Shown here: piece after piece, positions 33,281 to 41,293 of the stretch
Layout: every line of letters starts with the position of its first letter
Position numbering within the stretch: the stretch's first letter is position 1
Source of the DNA: an uncultured Blautia sp.
GTDB lineage: Bacteria > Bacillota > Clostridia > Lachnospirales > Lachnospiraceae
Length of the DNA: 64,000 nt
Reading direction: 5' to 3'
NCBI GenBank assembly: GCA_958367245.1
Contig: CATXEA010000018.1
Span: 1 to 64,000, forward strand
Translations under genes and position numbers: made by a program
Notes under the pieces: generated by a model
What the model saw: only the letters and a program-made list of their open reading frames with translations
What the model was told of the DNA's origin: nothing
The model's database searches: none

Positions 33281-34969
33281 ATGGGTATTATGACAATTGA
33301 CGGTAGAAAAGTTGAATTTACCGATGAAAAAAATGTCCTGACCGTAATCCGTAAGGCAGGCATCAATATACCGACACTTTGCTATCATTCCGAGGTTTCA
33401 ACCTTCGGCGCATGTCGTCTGTGTACAGTAGAGGACGACAGGGGAAGAACCTTTGCCTCCTGTTCCGAAGAACCGCGTGACGGAATGGTGATTTATACAA
33501 ACTCAGGACGTATTAAGAAATACAGAAAGCTCATCGTAGAGCTGCTTCTTGCAGCGCATTGCCGCGACTGTACAACCTGTGTAAAGAGCGGCGAATGTGT
33601 GCTTCAGGAGCTGGCGCACCGCCTTGGCGTACACAATATTCGCTTCGAAAATACAAGAGAAATCCATGAGATTGATACAAGCTCACCGGCTCTTGTACGT
33701 GATCCGAATAAATGTATCCTCTGCGGCGACTGTGTCCGTGCCTGTGAGGAGCTTCAGGGAATCGGCGCTCTCGGTTTTGCTTTCCGTGGAACAGAAGCTA
33801 TGGTTATGCCTGCTTTCAACAAAAAAATCGCAGAGACAAATTGTGTCAACTGCGGTCAGTGCCGTGTGTTCTGTCCGACAGGAGCAATTTCCATTAAGAC
33901 ACATATGGACGAGGCATGGGAAGCTCTGGCAGACCCGAATGTGCGCGTAGTGGCTCAGATTGCTCCGGCAGTCCGTGTGGCAGTAGGCGATCATTACGGT
34001 CTTACCAAGGGCAAGAGCGTAATGGGCAAGCTTGTCAATGCGCTTCACAGAATGGGATTTGACGAGGTATATGATACAAGCTTCAGTGCAGACCTTACGA
34101 TTATGGAGGAATCAGCAGAGTTCTTAAAGAGAGTGGAGAAAGGCGAGAAGCTGCCGCTTCTGACTTCCTGCTGCCCTGCATGGGTGAAATTTATCACAGA
34201 CCAGTATAAGGATTATATTCCGAATCTGTCTACCTGCCGTTCTCCCCAGGGAATGCTTTCTGCTGTAATCAAGGAGTATTTCCGTAATCCGGAACATTCA
34301 CAGGGCAAGAAGACGTTTATGATTTCCATTATGCCGTGTACAGCCAAGAAGGCTGAGGCAATCCGTCCGAACAGCTTTACAAACGGTGAGCAGGATACAG
34401 ATATTGTAATTACCACAACAGAGCTGATTCGTATGATTGATAACTTTGGTATTGATTTCGCTTCTCTTGATCCGGAAGCCTGCGATATGCCGTTTGGCTT
34501 TGGTTCCGGCGGCGGCGTAATCTTCGGTGTTACCGGCGGCGTTACAGAGGCAGTGCTTCGCCGTCTTACAAAAGAGCATACGAAGGAAGCTATGAGAGAA
34601 ATCTCAGAATGCGGTGTCCGCGGCGATGAGGGAATCAAGGAATTCAGCGTTCCTTATAATGGAATGGAAATAAAAATCTGTGTTGCCAGCGGTCTTGCCA
34701 ATGCCCGCAAGGTTATGGATTGGGTGAAAAACGGAGAGAAGGAATATCACCTTATCGAAGTTATGGCATGTCGCCGCGGATGTATTATGGGAGGCGGTCA
34801 GCCGACCAGAGCAGGTGACAGAACGAAGGCTGCCCGTGCGAAGGGGCTTTACAATGCAGATAATACGATGATCATTAAGAAGTCTGATGAGAATCCGCTT
34901 GTGCTGGAGCTTTATGAGGGACTTCTTAAGGGTAAGGAGCATGAGCTCTTACACAACGATTTTTACTGA
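33281..34969 (+). CDS. hydA: Bifurcating hydrogenase HydA, [FeFe] catalytic subunit
   Basis: 562 aa. An N-terminal [2Fe-2S] domain (C-R-L-C-T-V), a His-Cys cluster site (H-C-R-D-C-T-T-C), and two [4Fe-4S] motifs lead to the H-cluster: T-S-C-C-P-A-W near 294, M-P-C-T-A-K-K near 351 and M-A-C-R-R-G-C-I-M-G-G-G near 493. This is the trimeric group A3 layout, shorter than tetrameric HydA because no C-terminal [2Fe-2S] domain is present. Expected overall role: reversible H2 formation from NADH plus reduced ferredoxin. Confidence 0.92.
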   Translation: MGIMTIDGRKVEFTDEKNVLTVIRKAGINIPTLCYHSEVSTFGACRLCTVEDDRGRTFASCSEEPRDGMVIYTNSGRIKKYRKLIVELLLAAHCRDCTTCVKSGECVLQELAHRLGVHNIRFENTREIHEIDTSSPALVRDPNKCILCGDCVRACEELQGIGALGFAFRGTEAMVMPAFNKKIAETNCVNCGQCRVFCPTGAISIKTHMDEAWEALADPNVRVVAQIAPAVRVAVGDHYGLTKGKSVMGKLVNALHRMGFDEVYDTSFSADLTIMEESAEFLKRVEKGEKLPLLTSCCPAWVKFITDQYKDYIPNLSTCRSPQGMLSAVIKEYFRNPEHSQGKKTFMISIMPCTAKKAEAIRPNSFTNGEQDTDIVITTTELIRMIDNFGIDFASLDPEACDMPFGFGSGGGVIFGVTGGVTEAVLRRLTKEHTKEAMREISECGVRGDEGIKEFSVPYNGMEIKICVASGLANARKVMDWVKNGEKEYHLIEVMACRRGCIMGGGQPTRAGDRTKAARAKGLYNADNTMIIKKSDENPLVLELYEGLLKGKEHELLHNDFY

Positions 34970-34997
34970 TTCCTTAATTTACATACGGTATAATTAG

Positions 34998-35063
34998 AAG
35001 CCTCCCTGCATAGGGTATAATAATACATTGTGTTATTTCATACCTGTGCAAGGAGGCTTTTTT
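34998..35063 (+). terminator. Hairpin: hydA terminator that also encloses the spoIVA ribosome binding site
   Basis: AAGCCTCC (34998-35005) pairs with GGAGGCTT (35052-35059), extended by near-complementary inner arms (TGCA/TGCA region and AGGGTAT/ATACCT), then six T. It has the form of an intrinsic terminator, but the right arm contains AGGAGG, the spoIVA ribosome binding site, and the ATG follows at once at 35064. A spoIVA transcript starting inside the loop would free the site; read-through from hydA would fold it away. Confidence 0.7.
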
Positions 35064-36530
35064 ATGGAGAATTTTCAGGTTTACCGGGATATTGAAGCGC
35101 GGACCGGAGGGGATTTTTACATAGGAGTTGTAGGACCGGTGCGAACAGGGAAGTCTACGTTTATCCGGAGGTTTATGGAACTGACGGCTTTGCCGCAGAT
35201 GGCGGAGAAGCAGCAGGCAGAGGTCAGAGATCAGCTTCCTTTAAGCGGGGCAGGGAAGCTGATTACTACGGTAGAGCCCAAATTTATTCCCAAGGACGCC
35301 GTGTCTGTGCTGTTGGGAGAACAGAAGGTGAATGTCAGGCTGATTGACTGTGTGGGCTTTCTGGTGAAAGATGCTGCAGGGCATATAGAAGACGGGCGTG
35401 AGAGGATGGTGAAGACGCCCTGGTTTGAGAAAGCGATTCCTTTTCACGAGGCTGCAAAGCTTGGAACGGAAAAGGTAATTCAGGAGCATTCTACCATCGG
35501 ACTTGTAATTACCTCAGACGGTTCCTTTGGAGAAATTCCAAGAGAGAATTTTCTGGAGGCGGAGGAGCTGACGATTCAGGAGCTTAAGAAACAGGGAAAG
35601 CCTTTTATGGTTCTTGTAAATTCCCAGATGCCCTACAAAGAAAAAGCAATGAAGACTGCGGCGGGAATTCAGGAAAAATACGGGGTTCCTGTTCTGACAG
35701 CAAACTGCGACCAGCTTCGCAAAGAAGATATTCACAGAATTCTGGAAATGATTCTCTATGAATTTCCGGTAAGGGAAGTGCAGTTTTATATCCCGAAATG
35801 GGTGGAAATACTGCCCCCTGACCATGAGCTGAAAAAAGCGCTCCTTCTTTGCATAAAAGAGAAGCTTCCGTTTTTCTCCAGAATTCGCGGTATCACAAAG
35901 GAATCTGTAAAAATACAGGATGACTGTGTGCAGGACACAGTGCTTGAGGATGTGAACCTTTCAAACGGCGTTGTCCGCATCCGAATCAATATCAGGGATG
36001 AATATTATTACCAGATGTTAAGTCAGATGAGCGGAATTCACATGGAAAGTGAATATGAGCTGATTCGCACTATGAAAGAGCTTGCAAAGATGAAAGAGGA
36101 ATATGTGAAGGTGAGGGATTCTCTGGAATCCGTGCGCGGCGCAGGTTATGGGGTGGTCGTTCCGGAGCTTGAGGAGATAGAGCTTGAGGAACCTTCCGTA
36201 ATCCGTCAGGGAAACAAGTTTGGCGTAAGAATCCGGTCAAAGAGCCCGTCCATCCATATGATAAAAGCAAATATTGAAACAGAGATTGCGCCTATCGTTG
36301 GAACGCAGGAGCAGGCAGAAGACCTTATCCGGTATATCGGAGAGAGCAGCCAGCGCGGGGAAAGTATCTGGGAGACGAATATTTTCGGCAAGTCTATTGA
36401 GCAGCTTGTGCAGGATGGAATCCGAAGCAAGATTGCAGCCATCAGCGAGGAGAGTCAGGTGAAGCTTCAGGATACTATGCAGAAAATCGTCAATGACAGC
36501 AAGGGCGGTCTTGTGTGTATCATTATTTAG
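35064..36530 (+). CDS. spoIVA: Stage IV sporulation protein A (spore-coat ATPase)
   Basis: 488 aa from ATG 35064, about the same length as the Bacillus protein (492 aa). An N-terminal ATPase domain has Walker A G24-P-V-R-T-G-K-S-T32, and the sequence I-Q-E-H-S-T-I-G follows near 152; the C-terminus ends with hydrophobic G-G-L-V-C-I-I-I, the segment that contacts the membrane/SpoVM. SpoIVA polymerises on the forespore using ATP and forms the base of the coat. It shows that the organism descends from spore-formers. An in-frame ATG at 35028 lies inside the hairpin and is rejected. Confidence 0.93.
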   Translation: MENFQVYRDIEARTGGDFYIGVVGPVRTGKSTFIRRFMELTALPQMAEKQQAEVRDQLPLSGAGKLITTVEPKFIPKDAVSVLLGEQKVNVRLIDCVGFLVKDAAGHIEDGRERMVKTPWFEKAIPFHEAAKLGTEKVIQEHSTIGLVITSDGSFGEIPRENFLEAEELTIQELKKQGKPFMVLVNSQMPYKEKAMKTAAGIQEKYGVPVLTANCDQLRKEDIHRILEMILYEFPVREVQFYIPKWVEILPPDHELKKALLLCIKEKLPFFSRIRGITKESVKIQDDCVQDTVLEDVNLSNGVVRIRINIRDEYYYQMLSQMSGIHMESEYELIRTMKELAKMKEEYVKVRDSLESVRGAGYGVVVPELEEIELEEPSVIRQGNKFGVRIRSKSPSIHMIKANIETEIAPIVGTQEQAEDLIRYIGESSQRGESIWETNIFGKSIEQLVQDGIRSKIAAISEESQVKLQDTMQKIVNDSKGGLVCIII

Positions 36531-36672
36531 CGTGGCGTTCGTTCCATTCTCTGATAAATTCTATCTGCTCCTGGTCGGAAATCATCTGGGATGCCGGATC
36601 GTTCCCTGCCGCCAGGCAGCAGAAGAGTACAAACGCCTGCAGCAGCGCGAAAAAAATAAAAGCAACAAACAT
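36523..36672 (-). CDS. Small 49-aa membrane-associated protein, tail-to-tail with spoIVA
   Basis: ATG at 36672 is preceded by a consensus AAAGGAGG with 8-9 bases spacing. The protein has one hydrophobic helix at residues 1-22 (F-V-A-F-I-F-F-A-L-L, ending C-C-L-A-A-G) and a polar tail with I-E-F-I-R-E-W-N-E-R-H. Its last 8 bases overlap the spoIVA 3' end on the other strand. Both the start signal and composition support a real gene. Next to spoIVA, a sporulation role is possible but unproven. Confidence 0.6.
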   Translation of the reverse strand: MFVAFIFFALLQAFVLFCCLAAGNDPASQMISDQEQIEFIREWNERHAK

Positions 36673-36753
36673 TGGAAAAACCTCCTTTTAGAAGAATTTG
36701 ATAAAAAAAGTATACGCCTAAAAATGATTTTTATACATTTTGTGGAAGAAAGA

Positions 36754-36782
36754 TTGTATTTTAGGAAAATAGTTGGTATAAT
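36754..36782 (+). promoter_or_regulatory. Promoter for the 36818 gene
   Basis: TTGTAT (36754-36759), 17 bases, TATAAT (36777-36782) with TG extension. Confidence 0.65.
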
Positions 36783-36817
36783 GTCCGTTGTATAAAAAAT
36801 GACATATGAGGTGACCT

Positions 36818-37354
36818 ATGAAAACAACGGAATTTAAAGTACATTCTATTTATTCAAAGGAAGACATTCAGCAGATGCAGAAAGTAGTAAACCGCAGAAT
36901 GCGTATCATTGGTTTATCTGTTTCTGTAGTGGTTTTTATTCTCTATGTTGCCGTACTTATCTGGGAATGGAATGAAAACGGGAAGACCTCTTCTCTGTTT
37001 ACATCTGTTTCAGGCAATGTTCTGAATCTGGTTCTTCTCGGAGGACTGATAGCGGGAATTGTGATTCTGGCAATTCTGCCCCGTATACAGACGAAGAGAA
37101 TTCTGAAAGACCTTCCGGGCGGCATTTTGAAAGCCAATTACTATTTTTATGAAAAAACATTTGAATACGGATGGGGAAATCATTTTACAAGCATCGGATA
37201 CGTGGAAATTCAGGAATTTCTGAATCTGGAAAAAACCTTTTATATTAAGGCAAGAGATGTTGCCTACTGGATTAAGAAGGAAGATTTCGAGGTGGGAAAT
37301 GCAGAGGACTTCCTGAAATTTATGGAAGGCAAAGTGAAATGTAAGATTAAATAA
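36818..37354 (+). CDS. Two-helix membrane protein, YcxB-like
   Basis: 178 aa. Transmembrane helices at about 29-48 and 66-87 are followed by a cytosolic beta-rich domain (Y-Y-F-Y-E-K-T-F-E-Y near 107) of the kind seen in YcxB-like proteins, whose function is unknown. Own promoter upstream and own terminator downstream, so it stands alone. Confidence 0.65.
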   Translation: MKTTEFKVHSIYSKEDIQQMQKVVNRRMRIIGLSVSVVVFILYVAVLIWEWNENGKTSSLFTSVSGNVLNLVLLGGLIAGIVILAILPRIQTKRILKDLPGGILKANYYFYEKTFEYGWGNHFTSIGYVEIQEFLNLEKTFYIKARDVAYWIKKEDFEVGNAEDFLKFMEGKVKCKIK

Positions 37355-37360
37355 TATTCA

Positions 37361-37384
37361 GGGGGGAGAAATCCCCCCTTTTAT
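37361..37384. terminator. Short G/C-run terminator between convergent genes
   Basis: GGGGGGA (37361-37367), 4-base loop region, TCCCCCC (37372-37378), then TTTTAT. It abuts the tetR stop codon at 37381-37383, so it may serve the plus strand mainly. Confidence 0.8.
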
Positions 37385-37995
37385 AGTGTCATTAAAAAGT
37401 TTAAAGAGCCTGCCGGATTTTCGGTTCCTTTTTCGAGGAGGGAAATAAGACCGCGGATGGTTTCCTCGATTTCTTCAGGAGGAGCGGGTGAAAGCCGGTT
37501 GTCAAGCTTTACAGAGAGAACAATAAGAACAATTTCTGCAAGAGCGGCAGGATAGTCGAATTTGATTTCTCCGCTTTCGATTCCCTGCTGGATGATTTCT
37601 GTAAGTACGGGCTTCATTTCGCAGATAATATGCTGCATATATTTCTGGTGAAGCATGGCTGTTTCCGGAGAATCGGCCTCATTCGGTTCTTCCGAGCCGG
37701 TGCGGAATTCAGAGGAGGAATTCCGGCAGGCAAGAAAAATCATTGCCATTCGGATAAAAGGAGAAATGTCCGGCTGCTTTGCCAGATTCTTGGCTGTTTC
37801 CAGCGGCTTTTCGTAATTCCTTTTTACAAGGGCGGCAAGCATCGCATCCTTAGACGGGAAATAATAATAGATACTTCCCTTTCCGACACCGGCAGTCTGA
37901 GCAATCTCGCTGACTGAGACAGACTGTATATTTTTTGTCTGTAATAAGCTTTGAAGTGCATCCAGAATGAGATTATATTTTTGCTGGTTTGGCAT
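37381..37995 (-). CDS. TetR-family transcriptional regulator
   Basis: 204 aa if started at ATG 37995 (AAGG 8 bases upstream); ATG 38001 is in frame but only 2 bases from that site. Residues 20-55 hold the TetR HTH (V-S-V-S-E-I-A-Q-T-A-G-V-G-K-G-S-I-Y-Y-Y-F). The C-terminal ligand domain is variable and gives no effector. It diverges from the SCP2/condensation cluster, and duplicated palindromes in the gap make that cluster its likely target. Confidence 0.87.
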   Translation of the reverse strand: MPNQQKYNLILDALQSLLQTKNIQSVSVSEIAQTAGVGKGSIYYYFPSKDAMLAALVKRNYEKPLETAKNLAKQPDISPFIRMAMIFLACRNSSSEFRTGSEEPNEADSPETAMLHQKYMQHIICEMKPVLTEIIQQGIESGEIKFDYPAALAEIVLIVLSVKLDNRLSPAPPEEIEETIRGLISLLEKGTENPAGSLNFLMTL

Positions 37996-38052
37996 TTCCA
38001 TCGCCTTTCTGTTTAAAATATCTTAAGTATTCTACCATATAAAATAATAGAT

Positions 38053-38092
38053 GGTAAATTTTAGTATAGCATATTTACCGCAAAAGGGGCAA
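38053..38092 (-). promoter_or_regulatory. tetR promoter with a dyad over the -10
   Basis: Minus strand TTGCCC (38092-38087), 18 bases, TATACT (38068-38063) with TG extension. GGTAAAT (38053-38059) and ATTTACC (38073-38079) flank the -10. This dyad differs from the GACC sites on the other side, so it may bind a different regulator. Confidence 0.5.
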
Positions 38093-38152
38093 CTGGAAAA
38101 TATACACAGATATCGCCTCTTTTTTTTGTTGAAATTTAGGAAAGACTACGAG

Positions 38153-38210
38153 TTGACCGCCGGTCGAAAAAATGCTAATGTATAAATGTAAGCAATCGAC
38201 CGCTGGTCGA
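38153..38210 (+). promoter_or_regulatory. Promoter with two copies of a TetR-type operator
   Basis: TTGACC (38153-38158), 17 bases, TAATGT (38176-38181, TG extended). Two matching palindromes: TTGACCGCCGGTCGA (38153-38167) over the -35 and TCGACCGCTGGTCGA (38196-38210) just after the start point; the core is GACC-N3-GGTC. Flanking a promoter with paired sites is typical for TetR repression. Confidence 0.72.
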
Positions 38211-38237
38211 ATTATAAAAGTAAAGGTGGAGGTCAAT

Positions 38238-38576
38238 ATGACATACGCAGACATTTTTTCAGAAATCAAGACACAGTTTATGGACGCAGATGTAAGCGAT
38301 ATACATGAACATTTAGCATATCAGTTTAATATTATTGGAGAAGGAGAAGGCATCTTTTATGTGGAAGTAAAAGAGGGGAAACTTTATGTGGAACCATATG
38401 AATACTTTGACAGAGACGCCATGTTTATCTGTAAAGCGGATACACTTCTGAAGATTGCTTCCGGTAAGCTTGACCCGGTTCTGGCATTTACTATGCAGAA
38501 GCTTAAAGTGGAAGGAGATCTGGGCAAGGCTTTAAGGTTAAAAGAGCTTATCGAGAGTAAAGGAAAAACCTTATGA
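38238..38576 (+). CDS. SCP2 sterol-transfer-domain protein
   Basis: 112 aa from ATG 38238 (GGTGGAGG upstream; the longer frame from 38172 crosses the operator). The single domain resembles the SCP2 fold: E-G-I-F-Y-V-E-V-K-E-G-K near 40-50 and the ending L-K-V-E-G-D-L-G-K-A-L-R-L. SCP2 domains bind lipids or acyl chains. As first gene of the cluster it may carry an acyl intermediate. Its stop overlaps the next start by 4 bases. Confidence 0.75.
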   Translation: MTYADIFSEIKTQFMDADVSDIHEHLAYQFNIIGEGEGIFYVEVKEGKLYVEPYEYFDRDAMFICKADTLLKIASGKLDPVLAFTMQKLKVEGDLGKALRLKELIESKGKTL

Positions 38577-39517
38577 GCAGGAAATTTGGCAAAGCTGCCG
38601 CAGCTATTCTTGCGCTTCTGGCAGTTTCTGAGGCAGGAAGCGCCGCTTACTTTTACAGAAGGACAATGAAGAGAAATAAAGTAAAAGTGGAGCGGACTGT
38701 GAAAATGGCAGGCACCGACTGGGGTCAGTACATGGAACTGATCGGGGAAAGAAAGGCATATATGATGGCGCAGCCCCATGAAGATGTGTACGTAACATCC
38801 TTTGACGGACTGAAGCTTCATGGGACTTATTTTCCCGGAAAAGAATCAAAAACCGTAATCTGTTTTCACGGTTATACAAGCGAGGGACTGAAAGATTACA
38901 TCGGACTTTCTGACTATTATATGAAGAACGGCTTCGGTATGCTTCTTGTTGACGAGCGGGCTCATGGTCAAAGCGAAGGCGATTATATAGGATTTGGCTG
39001 TCTGGACAGACTGGATGCACAGAAATGGATTGACTGGGTTGTGGAACATACTTCTGAAGAAGAGCAGATTCTGCTCCACGGAATTTCCATGGGAGGGGCG
39101 ACAGTCCTGATGACAAGCAGTCTTGCTCTGCCTCCTCAGGTGAAGGGAGTTGTCTCAGACTGCGGATTCACTTCGCCCAAAGCAGTGTTTAGCCATGTGC
39201 TGAACAGTATGTATCACCTGCCGGCATTTCCGCTGATTCAGATTTCAGATTTTGTAAATAAGAGAAAAGCCGGATATGGGCTTGATGAATGTAATGCTGC
39301 AAGGGAGGTGCGAAAAGCGCATGTACCGATTCTTCTGATTCACGGAGATGCAGACAACTTCGTGCCATGCCGCATGTGCGAGGAGATTTACAGCAATTGC
39401 GTGTCCGGAACAAAGAAGCTGATTGTAGAAGGCGCCAGCCATGCAGAATGTTATTACAAAGACACAGATGCTTATGAAAACGCGCTGGATGACTTTATTG
39501 GAGGAGTAATAAAATGA
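38573..39517 (+). CDS. Alpha/beta hydrolase, membrane-anchored
   Basis: 314 aa. An N-terminal hydrophobic helix (about 5-23) is followed by an alpha/beta hydrolase. The nucleophile is Ser172 in G-I-S-M-G-G, with Asp259 or Asp261 in H-G-D-A-D and His290 in A-S-H-A-E completing a triad. The oxyanion motif C-F-H-G-Y lies near 102. It could release product from the carrier protein (thioesterase-like) or hydrolyse a lipid. Overlaps its neighbours by 4 bases on each side. Confidence 0.82.
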   Translation: MSRKFGKAAAAILALLAVSEAGSAAYFYRRTMKRNKVKVERTVKMAGTDWGQYMELIGERKAYMMAQPHEDVYVTSFDGLKLHGTYFPGKESKTVICFHGYTSEGLKDYIGLSDYYMKNGFGMLLVDERAHGQSEGDYIGFGCLDRLDAQKWIDWVVEHTSEEEQILLHGISMGGATVLMTSSLALPPQVKGVVSDCGFTSPKAVFSHVLNSMYHLPAFPLIQISDFVNKRKAGYGLDECNAAREVRKAHVPILLIHGDADNFVPCRMCEEIYSNCVSGTKKLIVEGASHAECYYKDTDAYENALDDFIGGVIK

Positions 39518-40917
39518 TGAAAAAGAGAAAAGGATATCCTGTATATCCGCTTACAGCAGCACAGAAATTTCATTTCTTTTATCTGGATTTCTGCCCGAAC
39601 AAGGCGGTTGTAAATATCGGAACAAGTCTTACCATTGGTACAGATATTGACTGGAAAGTGCTCAAAGACTCTGTTTATAAAGCATATGAGCGCTGCGATT
39701 CCATGCGCCTTCGCTTTGCCCGTGATAAAGAGGGAACCTGGTATCAGTATGTGGTGGAGAAAGAAGAGCGGGATATCGAGTTTGTTGATTTTACAGGGAA
39801 AACAATGGAAGAAGCGGAAAAAATCATGCGCGGATGGACAGCAGTTCCTTTTAAGCGTCAGGATTCTCCGATGAACCGTATTGTAATGATCAAAACTCCG
39901 GATGGATATAGCGGCATTTATTTTCTGGCAGACCATACAACTATGGATGCCCAGTCTCTTATCTGCTTTTTAAAGGATGTCATTGAAATTTACTGCAGCA
40001 CTCTGTTTGAGGAAGTGCCTTTCCCGAAAGATATGGCGTCTTATATTGAACAGCTTGAAAAAGACCTTGCATATGAAAAAGGAAATAAAGCTCATGCAAG
40101 AGACGAGGAATATTTCCACAGGCTGATTGAAGAATCCGAACCGATTTTTAACGGTATTCTTGGGCCGCAGCTTCTGGAGGCGGAGAGGGCGCGTACAGGA
40201 AATCCGAATTTAAGAGCAGCAGTCAATGTATCGGATTCCGTAGAGTCTGATCTTGATATCTTCCATCTGGAAGAAGAGCCTACGAAACGCCTTATGGATT
40301 TCTGCGAAAAATACCATGTTTCTCTGGCAACTCTTCTTTTGATGGGGCTTCGTACCTATTTCCAGAAGATGAACGGAAATGACGACGTATCCATCAATAC
40401 AGCCATTGCAAGACGCGCAACCCTGAAAGAGAAAAAGTCCGGCGGTACAAGAATTCATTCTTTCCCGTTCAGAACCATCATTTCCAGAGATAAGACATTC
40501 CTTCAGGGAATTTATGAAATCCGTGATGGACAGAATGAGCTGTTCCGTCATGCAAACTATGACCCGGTTGCATATTTCGCTCACAGAGGAAAGCTTTATC
40601 CTCATTCCGGAGGACAGACCTATGAGCCAATGTCTCTTACCTATCAGCCAATGACGCTGAAAGATCAGGGATTAAGCAAAATCGGAGATATCAAGTATAA
40701 GACTAAATGGTATCCCAATGGAGCGACAACTCAGGGAATGTATCTGACAGTTATGCACCGCCCGGAGGACAATGGTCTTGACTTTAGCTTTGAGCATCAG
40801 GTGAAGGCTGTAAGCCGCGAGGAACTGGAATATTTATACTATTATCTTTGTAAGATTATGTTCAAGGGAATTGAAAATCCGAATCTGAGCATTGATGAAA
40901 TCATTAAATTGATATAG
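39514..40917 (+). CDS. Condensation-domain (NRPS C / PapA-type) acyltransferase
   Basis: 467 aa, stand-alone condensation-like fold. The start P-L-T-A-A-Q-K-F-H-F near 13 and the active-site segment A-D-H141-T-T-M-D145-A match the H-H-x-x-x-D-G pattern with the second His and Asp kept, the first His replaced by Asp and Gly by Ala. A D-F-S-F-E-H-Q segment near 428 matches a late family block. Such enzymes form amide or ester bonds between carrier-bound acyl groups and an acceptor. With the carrier protein and ligase downstream, it is the probable bond-forming step of this cluster. Confidence 0.75.
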   Translation: MMKKRKGYPVYPLTAAQKFHFFYLDFCPNKAVVNIGTSLTIGTDIDWKVLKDSVYKAYERCDSMRLRFARDKEGTWYQYVVEKEERDIEFVDFTGKTMEEAEKIMRGWTAVPFKRQDSPMNRIVMIKTPDGYSGIYFLADHTTMDAQSLICFLKDVIEIYCSTLFEEVPFPKDMASYIEQLEKDLAYEKGNKAHARDEEYFHRLIEESEPIFNGILGPQLLEAERARTGNPNLRAAVNVSDSVESDLDIFHLEEEPTKRLMDFCEKYHVSLATLLLMGLRTYFQKMNGNDDVSINTAIARRATLKEKKSGGTRIHSFPFRTIISRDKTFLQGIYEIRDGQNELFRHANYDPVAYFAHRGKLYPHSGGQTYEPMSLTYQPMTLKDQGLSKIGDIKYKTKWYPNGATTQGMYLTVMHRPEDNGLDFSFEHQVKAVSREELEYLYYYLCKIMFKGIENPNLSIDEIIKLI

Positions 40918-40918
40918 G

Positions 40919-40980
40919 AAGATGCCAGGGTCAGAATTGTGGGAGTGCGTGGCACGAAACAATTCGTCAGGCATCTTTTG
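40919..40980 (+). terminator. Internal terminator or attenuator in the biosynthetic cluster
   Basis: AAGATGCC (40919-40926) pairs with GGCATCTT (40970-40977), with an inner AATTG/CAATT helix, then TTTTG. It lies between the condensation gene and the carrier-protein gene, so downstream expression may be set by partial termination. Confidence 0.7.
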
Positions 40981-41031
40981 ATTCTAACATCATATTAAGA
41001 ATAAATTTAAGATTGAAAAAGGAGAAGTACA

Positions 41032-41259
41032 ATGTTTGAAAAATTAGCAGAAATGATCAGCAACTATGTAGAGGTTGAAGCTTGTGACGTAAAACCGGAA
41101 TCCCGTTTTATGGAGGACTTGGGATTTACCTCCTTTGACTTTATGAGTATGCTCGGGGAAATGGAAGACGAGTTCGACATTGAAATCGACCAGAATGAGA
41201 TTGCAGATATCCGCACAGTAGGCGAAGCAGTTGAGTATCTGGAAAAAATCGCAGAATAA
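41032..41259 (+). CDS. Acyl/peptidyl carrier protein
   Basis: 75 aa, acidic four-helix carrier. Ser34 in D-L-G-F-T-S-F-D is at the phosphopantetheine site; the usual D-S-L is altered to T-S-F, which marks it as a specialised carrier rather than the fatty-acid AcpP. AAAGGAG upstream. It sits 34 bases before the AMP-ligase, the enzyme that would load it. Confidence 0.85.
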   Translation: MFEKLAEMISNYVEVEACDVKPESRFMEDLGFTSFDFMSMLGEMEDEFDIEIDQNEIADIRTVGEAVEYLEKIAE

Positions 41260-41293
41260 CAGGGTATTTAAGAAAGAGTAGAGGGAAAAAAGA

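Noticed and set aside
36493..36795. 100-codon plus-strand frame after spoIVA
   Set aside because: No ribosome binding site, overlaps the spoIVA end in another frame and the better supported minus-strand 49-aa gene.
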